Assembly (NCBI GenBank): GCA_038502055.1
Contig: JAXRKN010000020.1
Span: forward strand, 372,001 to 436,000
Direction: 5' to 3'
DNA length: 64,000 nucleotides
DNA from: Tanytarsus gracilentus
Lineage: Eukaryota; Arthropoda; Insecta; Diptera; Chironomidae
The stretch's first letter is position 1. Each line of letters opens with the position of its first letter. Below the pieces are notes generated by a model, which was not told where the DNA came from, did no database searches, and saw only the letters and a list, made by a program, of their open reading frames with translations. This document shows, in pieces, positions 11,237 through 22,300 of this stretch. The position numbers were made by a program, and so were the translations under genes.

Positions 11237-12889
11237 ATGAAATTTGTAATTTTATTTGTCGTTTTGGTGGTTCTCGCCGTTAAAAGTAAGTCGATGATAA
11301 AAGTGTTAAAAAATTTCCAAAGATGAGAATTTAATTTCATGAAATTTTTATAATTTTTGATTAAAAAATAAATTATTAAAAAAAAATAAAACACGTTTTA
11401 AACACATTCAAGGCTTTGCGTTGGAATGTTACATCTGTGACAGTGATTTTGATCAGAATTGTCATAACATGTACGATCGAAACGTTAGAACTGAGGTGAG
11501 TCGTAGATTTTTAATTATTCTGTGAGAATTTTACATTAAATTTAAATAAAAATTTCTTATAATAATTTTAAATTAATGATCTGTTAACATCTCACGATAA
11601 AACTTTCTTCATCCACCAACAATTTCGATAAATTTCTTATGACTCATAAAAGCAAACAAAACATTAAGAAATTGTCGGTTTCTCCCATTAATTTGAATAT
11701 TTCCGCTGTCGATTTGACCTCATCAAGTGACCCATCAAACTAGGTTCGAGTTACGCACAGACTCGTGAAATATGATACAGAACATTAAATTAATTAAATT
11801 TTGTGTCCATAAATGTTTGAGAGCGATGTCGAATTATTTTTCACTGTTTGTTTTTCAATTAATTGATGATTCGTTAAATGAGTGAGCGATGATGATGGAA
11901 ATTAAAAGTCGAAAAAATGGAGGAAATTTATTAAGTTATGAAAGTGATAATTAATTTCAAACCAGTTTAGAAGATTTTAACATGAATTTAAACATTTTTA
12001 AATTTAAAATTAAGTTTTTAATATTTTTTTTTTAAATTTTTTCACCTTTAATTTTTTTTATTAAATTTTTCACTTTTCACTAAATTTTTTTAATCTTTTT
12101 ATTAAAATTTAAAATTATATTTTTTCACCTTTAAATTATTTAACCTTTTTTATTAAAATATTTTTTTTTATTTAGGGTAATTTAACCTATTGTCGGCCAT
12201 TTTTCGATTATTCACCACTTATTTGGCATTTGCGATCATTTTACGGCACCAAAAGAATAAAGTAACTTCTTTAAAATGAAGCTCTTGTGTTTATCTTTCA
12301 TTTGAGACTACTTTGAAAAGTTTTCATCAATGCTCGGTTGGTTAGATTTGATCAGATATCTCCATCCTAATAGCCGGTCGAAATTTCCTTATTTCAGACG
12401 ATTATTTAAATTATGAATTCCTTAAAAGTTTAACCAAGTTGATTGATTTTTCTTCTGCAGCACTGCGATGAGACTCGAATGATTGGCTATCAACGTCCGA
12501 TTTGTCTGAAGACCGTCAGTTTTGGTATGTAAAAAAATCAATGGATGAAAACTTTAAATAATTATGGGCTCATAATTATGAGATAACTTTAAAAATTTGA
12601 TATTTTCCCATCATTAAATTCCTAAATTTAAACTTGTTTAATTCATTGTAAATTAATTGTAAATCATATAATTTTCCCACCAGAATACGGCAATCGAAAA
12701 ACAGTTCGCGCATGTGCTCGAGCCGGTCCGAGAAAAGATCCATGCTACGAGAGAAGAAACGCGGTTGATTTATCAGTTTGTGAAGTTTGCGATGGCCATT
12801 TGTGCAATGGAAGCAAAAAACTCCTCACAAGCCTTTGGGCGACAGCTTTGCCGGCAATTGCCATGATGATGTTCAAAAAAATGCTTTGA
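11237..12889 (+). CDS. Ly6/three-finger GPI-anchored protein (2)
   Basis: Four exons, 11237-11285, 11413-11495, 12461-12524 and 12684-12889, sum to 402 bases (133 aa). A signal peptide (MKFVILFVVLVVLAV) is followed by LECYICDSDFDQNC, conserved cysteines in exon 3 (HCDETR, RPICLK), and RACAR...CEVCDGHLCNGS at the end of the three-finger domain. The C-terminal stretch WATALPAIAMMMF is a likely GPI signal. Same strand and same fold as the gene just upstream, but the exon layout and sequence differ, so this is an old duplication or independent family member. The third intron-flanked exon is joined by a strong CTTCTGCAG acceptor. Confidence 0.85.
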
Positions 12890-13216
12890 GGAGTTAAAAA
12901 ATCATTAAACCTCAAAAATTTAATTAATCACTTGTTAAAATCTAAAATTAATGGAAGGAATAAAAGAAAAATTTATTGAAATAATTAAAAAGTTTAATTT
13001 ATTTTAAAAGATTTAAAATTATTAAAAAATTTGATTTTTTTTAAAAGATTTAAATAATTAAAAATTTTGATTTTTTTACAGTTTTTAGAATTTTAAAATA
13101 TTTTAAAATGCTTTTGAATTTATGAAATTTTCAGTAATAAATTTTCTAAATTTAGTTTAGAATTTTTAATTTAATTGAAATTAATCTGAATTAAATTAAA
13201 TTAATTTTTTAATAAT
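12890..13216. other. Convergent gene gap
   Basis: A 327-base A+T-rich gap between the 3' ends of the second Ly6 gene and the acyltransferase. Nothing else seen. Confidence 0.5.
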
Positions 13217-15643
13217 TTATTTTTCCTTCTTTTCTTCTTCATCGTTCCTCCAATAAACTGTTGGTGCTTGAATCGCCAAATGAATCACAACTGCAACGAC
13301 GTAGGTGACAATGAAGATCGCAATCGAGTATGAAAACTGGAATAATTTAAATATCAATTAGTGAAACTCGAACATTAATCATCACTCACCACATTCACTG
13401 CGCTCAACTCAAGCAAAACTTTTGTGCTGCCGATGAAAATTTTCGTGATCGCGATGTGTGAAAAAAATGCGGCGACAAAAAGCTTCTCAAGGATTTTCAC
13501 AAATGAATTGTTGAGATTTTTAAGTTTTTGAGTTAAGTTGAGGAAAATGACGCAAAATTGAAAGCCGTCACTGTGTTTGAGGACGGTTCCAATGATTGCG
13601 GAAATTAACGGCGAAGGTGATGAATTAAGTTGGAAGTAAAGGCGGAAAATCGGCAGAATAAAAATTAAATTCAAAATTGATGAGTAAAAAATCCAATTTT
13701 TAGTGAATTTTTTGAGGATTTCTTGACGTTCGATTAACAAAAATCCGAAAATTAAACCGACAATGAAATTTCCAGCGTTCATGTGGGTTGTGTAGTAAAG
13801 TTCGTTGAATTTGGGTCCAATCGATTGATGACCGGCTCGAAGGAGTCTAAAATAAAATCAGAAGTTGAAGTCGATCGACCAAAATTTTAATTTTAAATCC
13901 CTGAAAAATTGTCAAACTCACTCAGGTGTCACAATCGCGATCGCTCCTAAATTTCCTTTGAAAATTCTCCACATTTTCACACCAAAGCTCAATCCCAAAA
14001 ATCCACCCAAAATCCACTTGGCAAACTTTTCAAATTTAACCGCCAAAATCAACACAAAACTTCCAATAATTATCAAATGAAGTTCAGCCGCCAAAATCCA
14101 AGTCGGTTCCATGCACTTTTCACCGCCGAAATAATTTTGAGTCGAAACTAAATTAAATTTCCAGTTTTTCTTGCATCTTTCAGCCTCAGCGACCGTTGAA
14201 AGTCTCCAAAGTGGAGCTGAGCTAAAATGTTGGAAAACACTCGAGTAAAAGAAGAAGAAAAATATTGTGAGGGGAAAAATTTGATCTTGTCGTTGATTGA
14301 AGACTTTGAAGATGAAACGGTAGAAAGGAAGTTGAGTTGATTTGATGAGGGGAAGTAGGGTGAGAGAGAGGATCATGCCGGAAATGGTGAGGAAGACGTT
14401 GGTGGCGGTTTCGAAGGTAAAAAGATGAAACTTGAGGGTTGAAATGTTCTGAAAATAAATTTTTTTGAACAGGCTTTTTTAAGTATTAACAGGCCTTTTT
14501 TCAATTCAACAGGTCTTTTTAATATTAACGGCTTCATTTTATTTAAAAAACCATCAAAACTCACCCTTTCAATGTTCACAGGATTAGCGAATGGAATAGC
14601 AGCAATTTCTTGATAAACTCGTTGATAAATAAATCCAAAAAGCAGCAAAACTTTAAACCCATATAAAACCGTTAAATTTTCATCATCTTTTCCATTTTCA
14701 ATCAATCGTCTCCAATTATTTTTAATCGAGTAAGTTTGAAGGAATTTTCTCGTTATTTGCCATTTTGCGAGGAAATTTTTCACTCTTGATCTGTCTTTGA
14801 ATTTTTCATAAAAAGCTCCAATTGTGAAAAGCATGAAAATGACATAAATTGAGAGCATGAAGAAGGCATCAAGTCGATAGTATGGAAATTCAGCATGCAC
14901 ACAATACTCGAGCTTTGTGTCACCTTTAAGTCCATAAAAGTCCATCAGAATTTTATTCACACAGACATTCGAAAGTTTATGCATCATGACGAGTTTTCCA
15001 ATTTCACGCTCGATTTCTTTCAAATCCGTTTTTTCAGTCAAATATTTTTCATATAAATTTCCAATTTTTGTGTGCATTCTCAAGCACGAACTCGCACAGA
15101 TGCCAAACTTTAAGTATTCATGATTAAAATTCAACTTTTGATCGTAATTTTTGACGACTTTCATCAAGTCTGAGTTGTTTAATGCGGAAATTTTTACCGA
15201 AAGAATACAAAACTGTCGTGGAAACGGAATTGGATGAATTGTTGACGCACAAGAGTCGAAATCATCCATGTGATAAAGTGGAGGCATTGAATCGAAGGCG
15301 GTGGCTGGAAAATTGTTTAAAAAATATTAATTTGAAAATTAATAATTTAAAATTTTTTAACTGTTCAAAAAAGTTCAAATTTTTTTAAATTCTAACCGTT
15401 AAAAATTAATTTTTTGTGGATAAAAAAATAAAACCTTAAAAATTTTTAAGCGTTCAAAAAATATTTAAATTCAAACTGTTAAAAATTAATTTTTTGATTT
15501 TTATAAAAAACTTGTAAGGTTTTAAAAAATTTCAGTGTTTAAAAAATATTTAAATTCTAACCGTTAAAATCATTTTTGAGCCTCCACGTGGAAGCCATCG
15601 AAGGCATGATAAAAACTATAAAAATAAACCTCAAAACCTTCAT
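13217..15643 (-). CDS. NRF-6-like membrane acyltransferase (nose resistant to fluoxetine family)
   Basis: Exons 15643-15562, 15304-14565, 14448-13922, 13846-13390 and 13336-13217 sum to 1,926 bases (641 aa). A signal peptide (MKVLRFIFIVF) is followed by the NRF-N type ectodomain: SMPPLYHMDDFDSC, then FGICASSC with spaced cysteines. After that come many TM helices of the acyltransferase-3 fold, including TFETATNVFLTISGM and the loop with CMEPTWILAAELHLI; the His in AELH is in the position expected for this family. The last exon encodes a TM helix and a charged tail ending EEEKKEK. C. elegans NRF-6 relatives are implicated in lipid or drug transport in gut and hypodermis; insects have many uncharacterised copies. 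Every splice joins in phase. Intron 1 carries tandem copies of the donor region. Confidence 0.92.
14466..14535. repeat. Short tandem repeat in acyltransferase intron 2
   Basis: Three spaced copies of an AACAGGCTTTTTT-like unit separated by AGTATTAAC-like spacers, inside intron 14449-14564. Confidence 0.55.
15335..15562. repeat. Tandem repeat carrying splice-donor copies
   Basis: Roughly 83-base units repeat almost three times in intron 1 of the acyltransferase. Read on the minus strand, each unit starts with an AACGGTTAGAATTTAAA-like string, the first of which is the actual exon 1/intron 1 junction at 15562/15561; the others start near 15479 (degenerate) and 15398. Confidence 0.6.
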
Positions 15644-17315
15644 CACTCTTAAATATTCAAACTATGACTGAGAAAAGAGAAAATAAATTTGAAAAATTGC
15701 TCTCGAAAAAAAAGTGCCATCAACTGTTTTCTGTTTTATAATAGCTCAAAGTGAAGTCTGTGTTTAAATAGCTGAAAAAAATTTGATGGTGAAAAATATT
15801 GAAGTATTTTAAAAATGTTGGCGAACTTTGAAATATTTAAAATTTAAGGAAAATTATTTTTTAGTGATTTTAAAATTCAAATTTAGCTAAATTAATTTTG
15901 TTCTCTTACTTTCGATTTTTTAAGTGCAATTTCAAGTGTCACTGCTCAAATTTTCCGCTTCATGATTACCAAAATTTTCACTCTCGGAATCATCTCAATA
16001 TTTTTTTGGTTTCAAGCTGAAAATAAAAACAATATTTTGCTGTTAAGACAAATTAAAAAAAATTATTGACTTGATTTTTAAACTTTTTACTTTATTCGGG
16101 TGGGAGGCAATTAACCCCATGATACACCGGGGCTGAGAACATCAATAAATTGTGGGCCTTGACGATACATTAACCCCATCACGTAAATTTGAAGTAAAAC
16201 CTTTGCTGGTAGTTCAAAAAAAAATTACAAATTTTGAAGAAACATCGTGAAAATATTTGAAGTCAAAATCTTAGATTTTCCAAAAAAATCGTGGGGTTAT
16301 TGCCTTTCACTCTTTATTTGCTTTTATTTAAAATGTTTTTGTATATTTTTATGTGTGTATATGTGCTATAAGTACAGCTTGGTACAACTCAAAGAATTTT
16401 TTAAACCTAAAAACATTTAAATATTAAATTTTTAAGAAATTTCCATTTAAAAATTAAATTTTTCTGATACATAAAATTAATTTAAATTCAAGAAATAAAT
16501 TTTTAAAATATATTTTCATATTTAATTATTAAAACCGCATTTTGTGATCGAACTTTTTGATTGCTTTTTCTATGGCAAGATTTAATTAATTTTCAAATAT
16601 TTTTTAATTAATTACTCTTCAATATTTTTAAGTGTTCAAGCATAAAAAAATTACTTGAATCATTTTACAACTTTTGAAGTTTTTAGATAAGTTTAAAATT
16701 TTTATTGCCTAACTTTTCACCCTCGAAGTCTTTCCTGGAATTATTCTCATTAAAATCTAATAAAATAAAATATTAATTTAAAATTATTTAATACCAATTC
16801 GAATAATATTCAATTATAATAAAAAATACTTTTTTTCTTACGTTTAAAGTGTTTGAAAAATCCACTCAAGAATTTTTCTTATTATGGTCAGATTTTTTTT
16901 ATCAAAATGGTTAGCTGATTCGTTTCTACATTCTACTCTAGTCTAACATTCGAACTAATGCTTGATGTCATCTCAATTGTTGCCATTGGAATGTGTCTGA
17001 AAATTTTAGGTTTTTTTAATTTTGAAAAATATTTTTAGAAAATTGTTAGAATTTTAGTTATTGATTAATTTCTTTGTACATTCTTAATGTGCATCCCAGC
17101 TTAAAGTCAAGTCCATGCTGGTAATTTTAGAGTCCTCAATATTTTCAAATTAAAATTATAATTAATTAAATTTATCCAAAAAATTTTCATTCACACCCCA
17201 AATTGCAAGTCTTAGAATTCACATTTTTAATATCATTAAATGCCCGTTTTACCAATTTTTTTTTGTATCAAATGACATCAAGCGTGTGACATGCAGTAAA
17301 TTCTTAAATCTATTT
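15644..17315. other. Intergenic with MITE-like element
   Basis: No gene seen. A roughly 220-base element lies at 16098-16313; the remainder is A+T-rich and contains the upstream region of the acyltransferase and the 3' flank of the transporter. Confidence 0.5.
16098..16313. mobile_element. Putative MITE with GGCAATAACCCC ends
   Basis: The left end GGGTGGGAGGCAATTAACCCC and the right end (reverse complement GTGAAAGGCAATAACCCC) are imperfect inverted repeats, and both flanks show CTTTATT, a possible 7-8 base target duplication. Inside, 16126-16170 carries the GGCTGAGAACATCAATAAAT string also found in foldback family 1. No open frame. Confidence 0.55.
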
Positions 17316-18686
17316 TCACACATTTTGCGGTTCACCCCCAAGCAACTTTTCTTCGTCGTCACGTGCATGACTAACCTTGGCTTTTGCGGCTTTACTTTTC
17401 GGATCGTATCCGTATAAAAATATCGAAATAATCACGAGAACAGTTCCGAGTGCAAATTGCACGGTGAGAACGAATGCGAACAAATAAATCGAGACAACGC
17501 ACGACAGCACGATAGCGAGTGATGTGGCGAATCCTTTTAAAATGTTGTCAGCATATTTTACGACAACGGCGACGATCAGTCCGCCGCAAGCTTGAAGTAG
17601 CACCAAAAAGTAAACGAACGAATCGTAGCCGAAGAAAAATCCTTTACTGCTTATTTGACTTCCATCGTTTGCGAAGGCGGTCACGAGCGAGAGTGGCAGA
17701 CTTAGTAAGCTCAATTGAATGTTTCGCATCCACACAGACAGATCAGATGTTTTTAACATTTTCTCGAAGAAAATACCAGCAAAACCGCTCAGAACGCAAG
17801 CGCCTAAAATTATTTAAAAAAATTTTTAAGTTGAATAAATTTCAAGCTTAAATTTACCCAGCGCCGCAGCAAATCCGAGCATACGATTTTGTTCAACAGC
17901 AATCTGCCTACTTTCACCGCCCTGCGAGAGTTGAACTAAAGCCACGCCGCACACCAAAATAAACAGCGAACCCCATTGCGTTGAAATTAAGCGCTTTCGA
18001 AGCATGAAAACAGCAAAAAGAGCTGTCGTTAAGATTTTAAGTTGATATGTGACTTGATAGGTTGCCGCATCGAGATTTGAAGCGGAGACGTATAGAAGAT
18101 TGTTCTGGAGGACGTACACGAGAGATGGAATCGTCATTTTGAGCTAAAAGTGAAAGATGTCAATCGTTGCCGAGAGTTGTCCATGTTAAAGCTCACCGTA
18201 TCAGTTTTGTTTTTGACAATCGCGCTGTGCAAACTCGCTTTCAGTCTCAAAAAAGTTCCTTCCTCTAAGTACACCAACACTAAGCATGTCAGCAGTTTCG
18301 TTATCTCGGCCATAAAAACAGCTAAAAATAGTAAATTTAAGTTAGAGGAAATTTCTTATCTAGAATTCAAAAAAAAAAATATGAACATGGTGTCGTGAGT
18401 TGTAGACAATGTCGTGAGTTGTTAAATAACAACATCCAGCTCAGACAAAAAGATCCAGCTGATGAAAAACTCACCCGTTGAACTAAAGAAAATATCGCCA
18501 TCTCTCGTTCTCGCGTATCTCATCGATAAACTCACCATTGAGTTCTGCACTGTGAGTGTCACGAGTGAAATGTACTTTAAGTTTTCTGGATTCATCCCTG
18601 TGAGGAAATATTTTAAATTAAATTTATAAACCGGCTTTTGATGGAATTTGAGATTTGATTAATTTACTTATTGCCATAACAGTCAT
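17316..18686 (-). CDS. SLC35A-type nucleotide-sugar transporter
   Basis: Exons 18686-18668, 18597-18475, 18321-18197, 18143-17858 and 17803-17316 sum to 1,041 bases (346 aa). The spliced protein opens MTVMAIRMNPENLKYISLVT and shows classic family strings: LTVQNSMVSLSMRYARTR, SSTAVFMAEITK, TIPSLVYVLQNNLLYV, NLDAATYQVTYQLKILTTA and the C-terminal GLIVAVVVKYADNILKGFA. These are diagnostic of the CMP-sialate/UDP-galactose/UDP-GlcNAc antiporters of the Golgi, about 10 TM helices. Insect members mostly carry UDP-galactose or UDP-GlcNAc; substrate cannot be fixed here. The tail HARDDEEKLLGG is acidic and cytosolic. All introns are short with GTGAGT, GTGAGC or GTAAAT donors. Confidence 0.93.
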
Positions 18687-19379
18687 TCCGATTGTGACGC
18701 TAAACTACATCAAGAGGATTCAAAAAATTTAAGTTTGCGTTGAGATTCGAGTGATTTTTAATTTTTTGCTTTCGTGGATAATTTTTGTTATTGTTTTTTT
18801 GGTGTTTAAATTCCCCTGTAATAATTTTAACGGCTAAAAACTCCAGCGGTATTTAAAATTTGAACTTAAAAAATCCGTTACAAAATAAAATATTTTTAAA
18901 ACCCATATAGACTTTCAAATAAATACGTTAAAGTTTTTCCAAATGGTTTTTAACCAGTGAAAAAATAAAAAATTATTTTGATTTAATTTTTCGCAATTAA
19001 TTAAAGAATTGCCGGTTGATAATTGATTAAACTTAATTAACGAACACGAAATCATAGACAACAATTTTAACGTAAATTCATAATTAAAAACAGTCGATAA
19101 AATGACAAATTGAGTGAATGAAATTAAATCGCGAGGAAAAAAATCAAAACAAAACAAAAAAATATTAAATAACAGGAATTTAGTGATTTTTTATGAATAG
19201 AAGAAAATTTTAAAGTTAAATTAAGTAAACAATATCAAAATCAGCACTCGAGAACGTTAAAAAATCCATAACTTAATAAAAATTATCTTACTGGATCTTT
19301 TTTAAAAACTGATCTTGCAAAAATTACAAAATTTGAGAAAATTAGTTAGCTGGATCTTATTTAATTGAATCGCAACAAC
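18687..19379. other. Divergent promoter region, transporter / ASCC2
   Basis: A 693-base intergenic gap between two head-to-head genes. A+T-rich; no clear core-promoter motif or gene recognised. Confidence 0.45.
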
Positions 19380-22300
19380 ATGGAAGTCGAATTTAAGGTA
19401 AATAAAATTTATATTTCATAAAAAGAATGATCATAAACTTGCATGTATGAAATATTTTTGATGACTAGTTTAAAAAATTTCTCGCATGCACTCGACAAAC
19501 TACATGTCATTCATTAAAATTTTCTTAGTGCAATTAAATTGTCATTTTTTAAAGTCCTCAAACGATTTTTCATATCAAATTAATGAGTTGATCACATTTT
19601 AATGCAACACACTCGCGATTTTAAGTCGATGCATTTTTAAATACCTGTGATGAGTTTTACAACTGCATCACGCAAAATTAAATTGTCATCTTATATTAAT
19701 TTTTCATTTCCTGCATTTTAGAATCCATCGAAATTGCCGATTCACGATCTGGTACTTGGAAGAGAAAAAATTCCCGCGTTGGTAAGTTTTAAAAAGTTTA
19801 AAATTTATTCAATAATTAAAATACAATTTTTAACTTATTTCTTTAAATTACAAAACTAATAAATTCGATTTTATTCCAGTCACCGAAATGGCTCGACACC
19901 AACGTTCCTCGACCTAAGTACACGTCCATAAAACTAAAAAATGGCAAAATCGCTTCGGATTTCGACGACATCGATTGGATTAATAATGCGAAAATCTTCA
20001 ACGACTATCTCGAGTGGATTTTAGGTCTCGATTTTTATCGGTGAGAAAATTTGATCATAATTTTCTCTTTTGATGTCAGTGGTGCTGATTTGGGGCTGAA
20101 TGATAGCTGAAGTGTCGTTGGAGAAACTAAATCAAGATTGAATTTAGATAAAATCTTAACGATCATGAGTTTGGCGACGAGCATTCCCATTCGATTGCCG
20201 GGACATGATCTCTGACCGAAGCCGAACGGAATTGCTTGATTTGAGTCGCGATCGGGGTTAAACTCGAGGGGATTATTAAATCTTTCCGGGTCTCTTTGAA
20301 TTCCAATAATTGGAATTATCACTGGAGTTCCTCTCGGAATTGTCACACCCATTTCTTTAAGCTCATAATCGTTCTCACATTCTCGATTTAAAATCGGTAC
20401 GATTGGATATTTTCTCAACGTTTCCTCGACACATTTTTCGATAAATTTTAATTCCTTTAATTTTTCATAAGAAAAGTCATTTTCAAGTTTGTCAATTTCG
20501 CTTTGAACTTTCCTCTGAATTTGGATATTTTTAGAAATTTCATAAAGGCAAAAAGTGATTGTCGATGCGGTCGTTTCATAGCCAGCTAACACAAAAAGTA
20601 AAGCGTTCGCCGTCACTTGATCCATTGTGAATCCTTCACCTTTATCGTGAAGTTCCATAAAAAGTTGAATAAAGTCGTTGCGATTAATTGAATTGAGCTT
20701 GCGGTAGTTGAAAGTTTGACGGGTAAGATTTGAAAAGAATGCACTGGTTTCGGGTTTGAAGAGAGCAATTTTGAAGGTCTTTAAAAGTTGAGGATTAAAA
20801 AAGCCGATGACAATGCGTAAGTATGAAATTGAGTTGGGTTCGAGGATCTGCAATTAGGAATTTTAGATGAAATAATTAAAAAATGAGTTTTAAAATTAAT
20901 CCATGCAGTTTTGATTTTAAATCTTAAGATTAAATTTTTAAATCTGTACTTTTTAATTTTAATCTTGAGATTAAAAAAATTACTCACTTTTAATTTTAAG
21001 TCTTATGATTAAATTTCATACTCACACTCAAGCTCATTTGATTAAAAAGATTTTCGGGTTCATTAATCGAATCGTTTACCATCCCGAAAGCCAGTGATGA
21101 AATTAAAGTCATTGTGAATCTTTCTGTGATTTCCTTCACATCAAAATTAATTTTTTCGAAATTATCATCGATGAATTTTTCAAGAGTGTTCAAACTATCC
21201 TCGATGGTCGGTTGCATTTGTTTAAGTTTTGATGAAGAGAAAAGCGGCGTCACTTTCTGTCTCAACTTTTTCCATTTCTCGCCCGATGAAAGAAAAATAT
21301 TTCCAGCCAACGGATCAATTTCCTCGTCATCGAAAATTCCTCGCTTTTGAAAGTTTTGAAAGTCAGTCGTTAAAATTCTCTTCGCTATATCAAAATCATT
21401 AATTACAAAAATTGGACGATAAGAGAAATAAATTCCAAACACTTTGTTGTTCTTTGTTCTCGCATAAATATCGTGAAAAAATTCACCGAGAGATTTTGTT
21501 CGTAAAATTACATCTTTGAGGTCGCCGATTAAGAAAATTTGATCGTTTCCTTGCGGCACATTAAGCGATCGCCAATAATTGTATTGCTTTCGTGAGAAAA
21601 CAAATGTTAAAAAAATCGCAAGTAAAATTAAAAACAACATCGCAGTCCGAATTGAGAATAAAAACTGAGCGAAAATGCAAAAAAAAAACTTTGCTCAGAT
21701 GTGAATGACGCAATCGCTTAATTTTTGTTCTCGCTGTGCTTGAAATTAAATTCTTATTTCTTCTTTTTATTTTCAGCTTTTGGTCGCACGTGATTCACGA
21801 CACCTTTTTTCTCGATCCTGTCGCTCATTTTCTGCAAGAATCGACGCCGTTTTACATCCCGATTAATCAAATATTTGCTGCTAACGAGCCTCTCATCAAC
21901 ACCTACAACAAACTCAGCCGAAACGCTCTCGTCATCACTCTCCGTCTCATCACAAATCGCGAGTCTGAAAATGAGTTTATGAGCAAGGAAAAGCAAGCGC
22001 AAATTCTTTATGAAAATTATATTATCTCGATGCCGGTAGTTTTTGATATGATTGCACTTTATGGATATGCGAATAAGGACTTGATGCAGAAATTTATCGA
22101 CACTTTGGTTAAAATTGAACCGCGATATGTGAACGACTTGAAGGCTGGACTGAAGATTCTTGAGAATTCTTTCAGCACGATGAGTGAAGAGGTTAAAAAT
22201 GTTTTAGTGAAAATTTTAAATAATTTTCTGAATTTATAAAAATTTTAAATTTGCAATTTATTTTTTTTATTTAAAATTTTTTTATTAATTCTATTAACAG

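Noticed and set aside
12170..12410. Possible element starting TTAGGGTAA in a Ly6 intron, with a similar start at 34207
   Set aside because: Only about ten bases are shared and no inverse end was found; left as a note.
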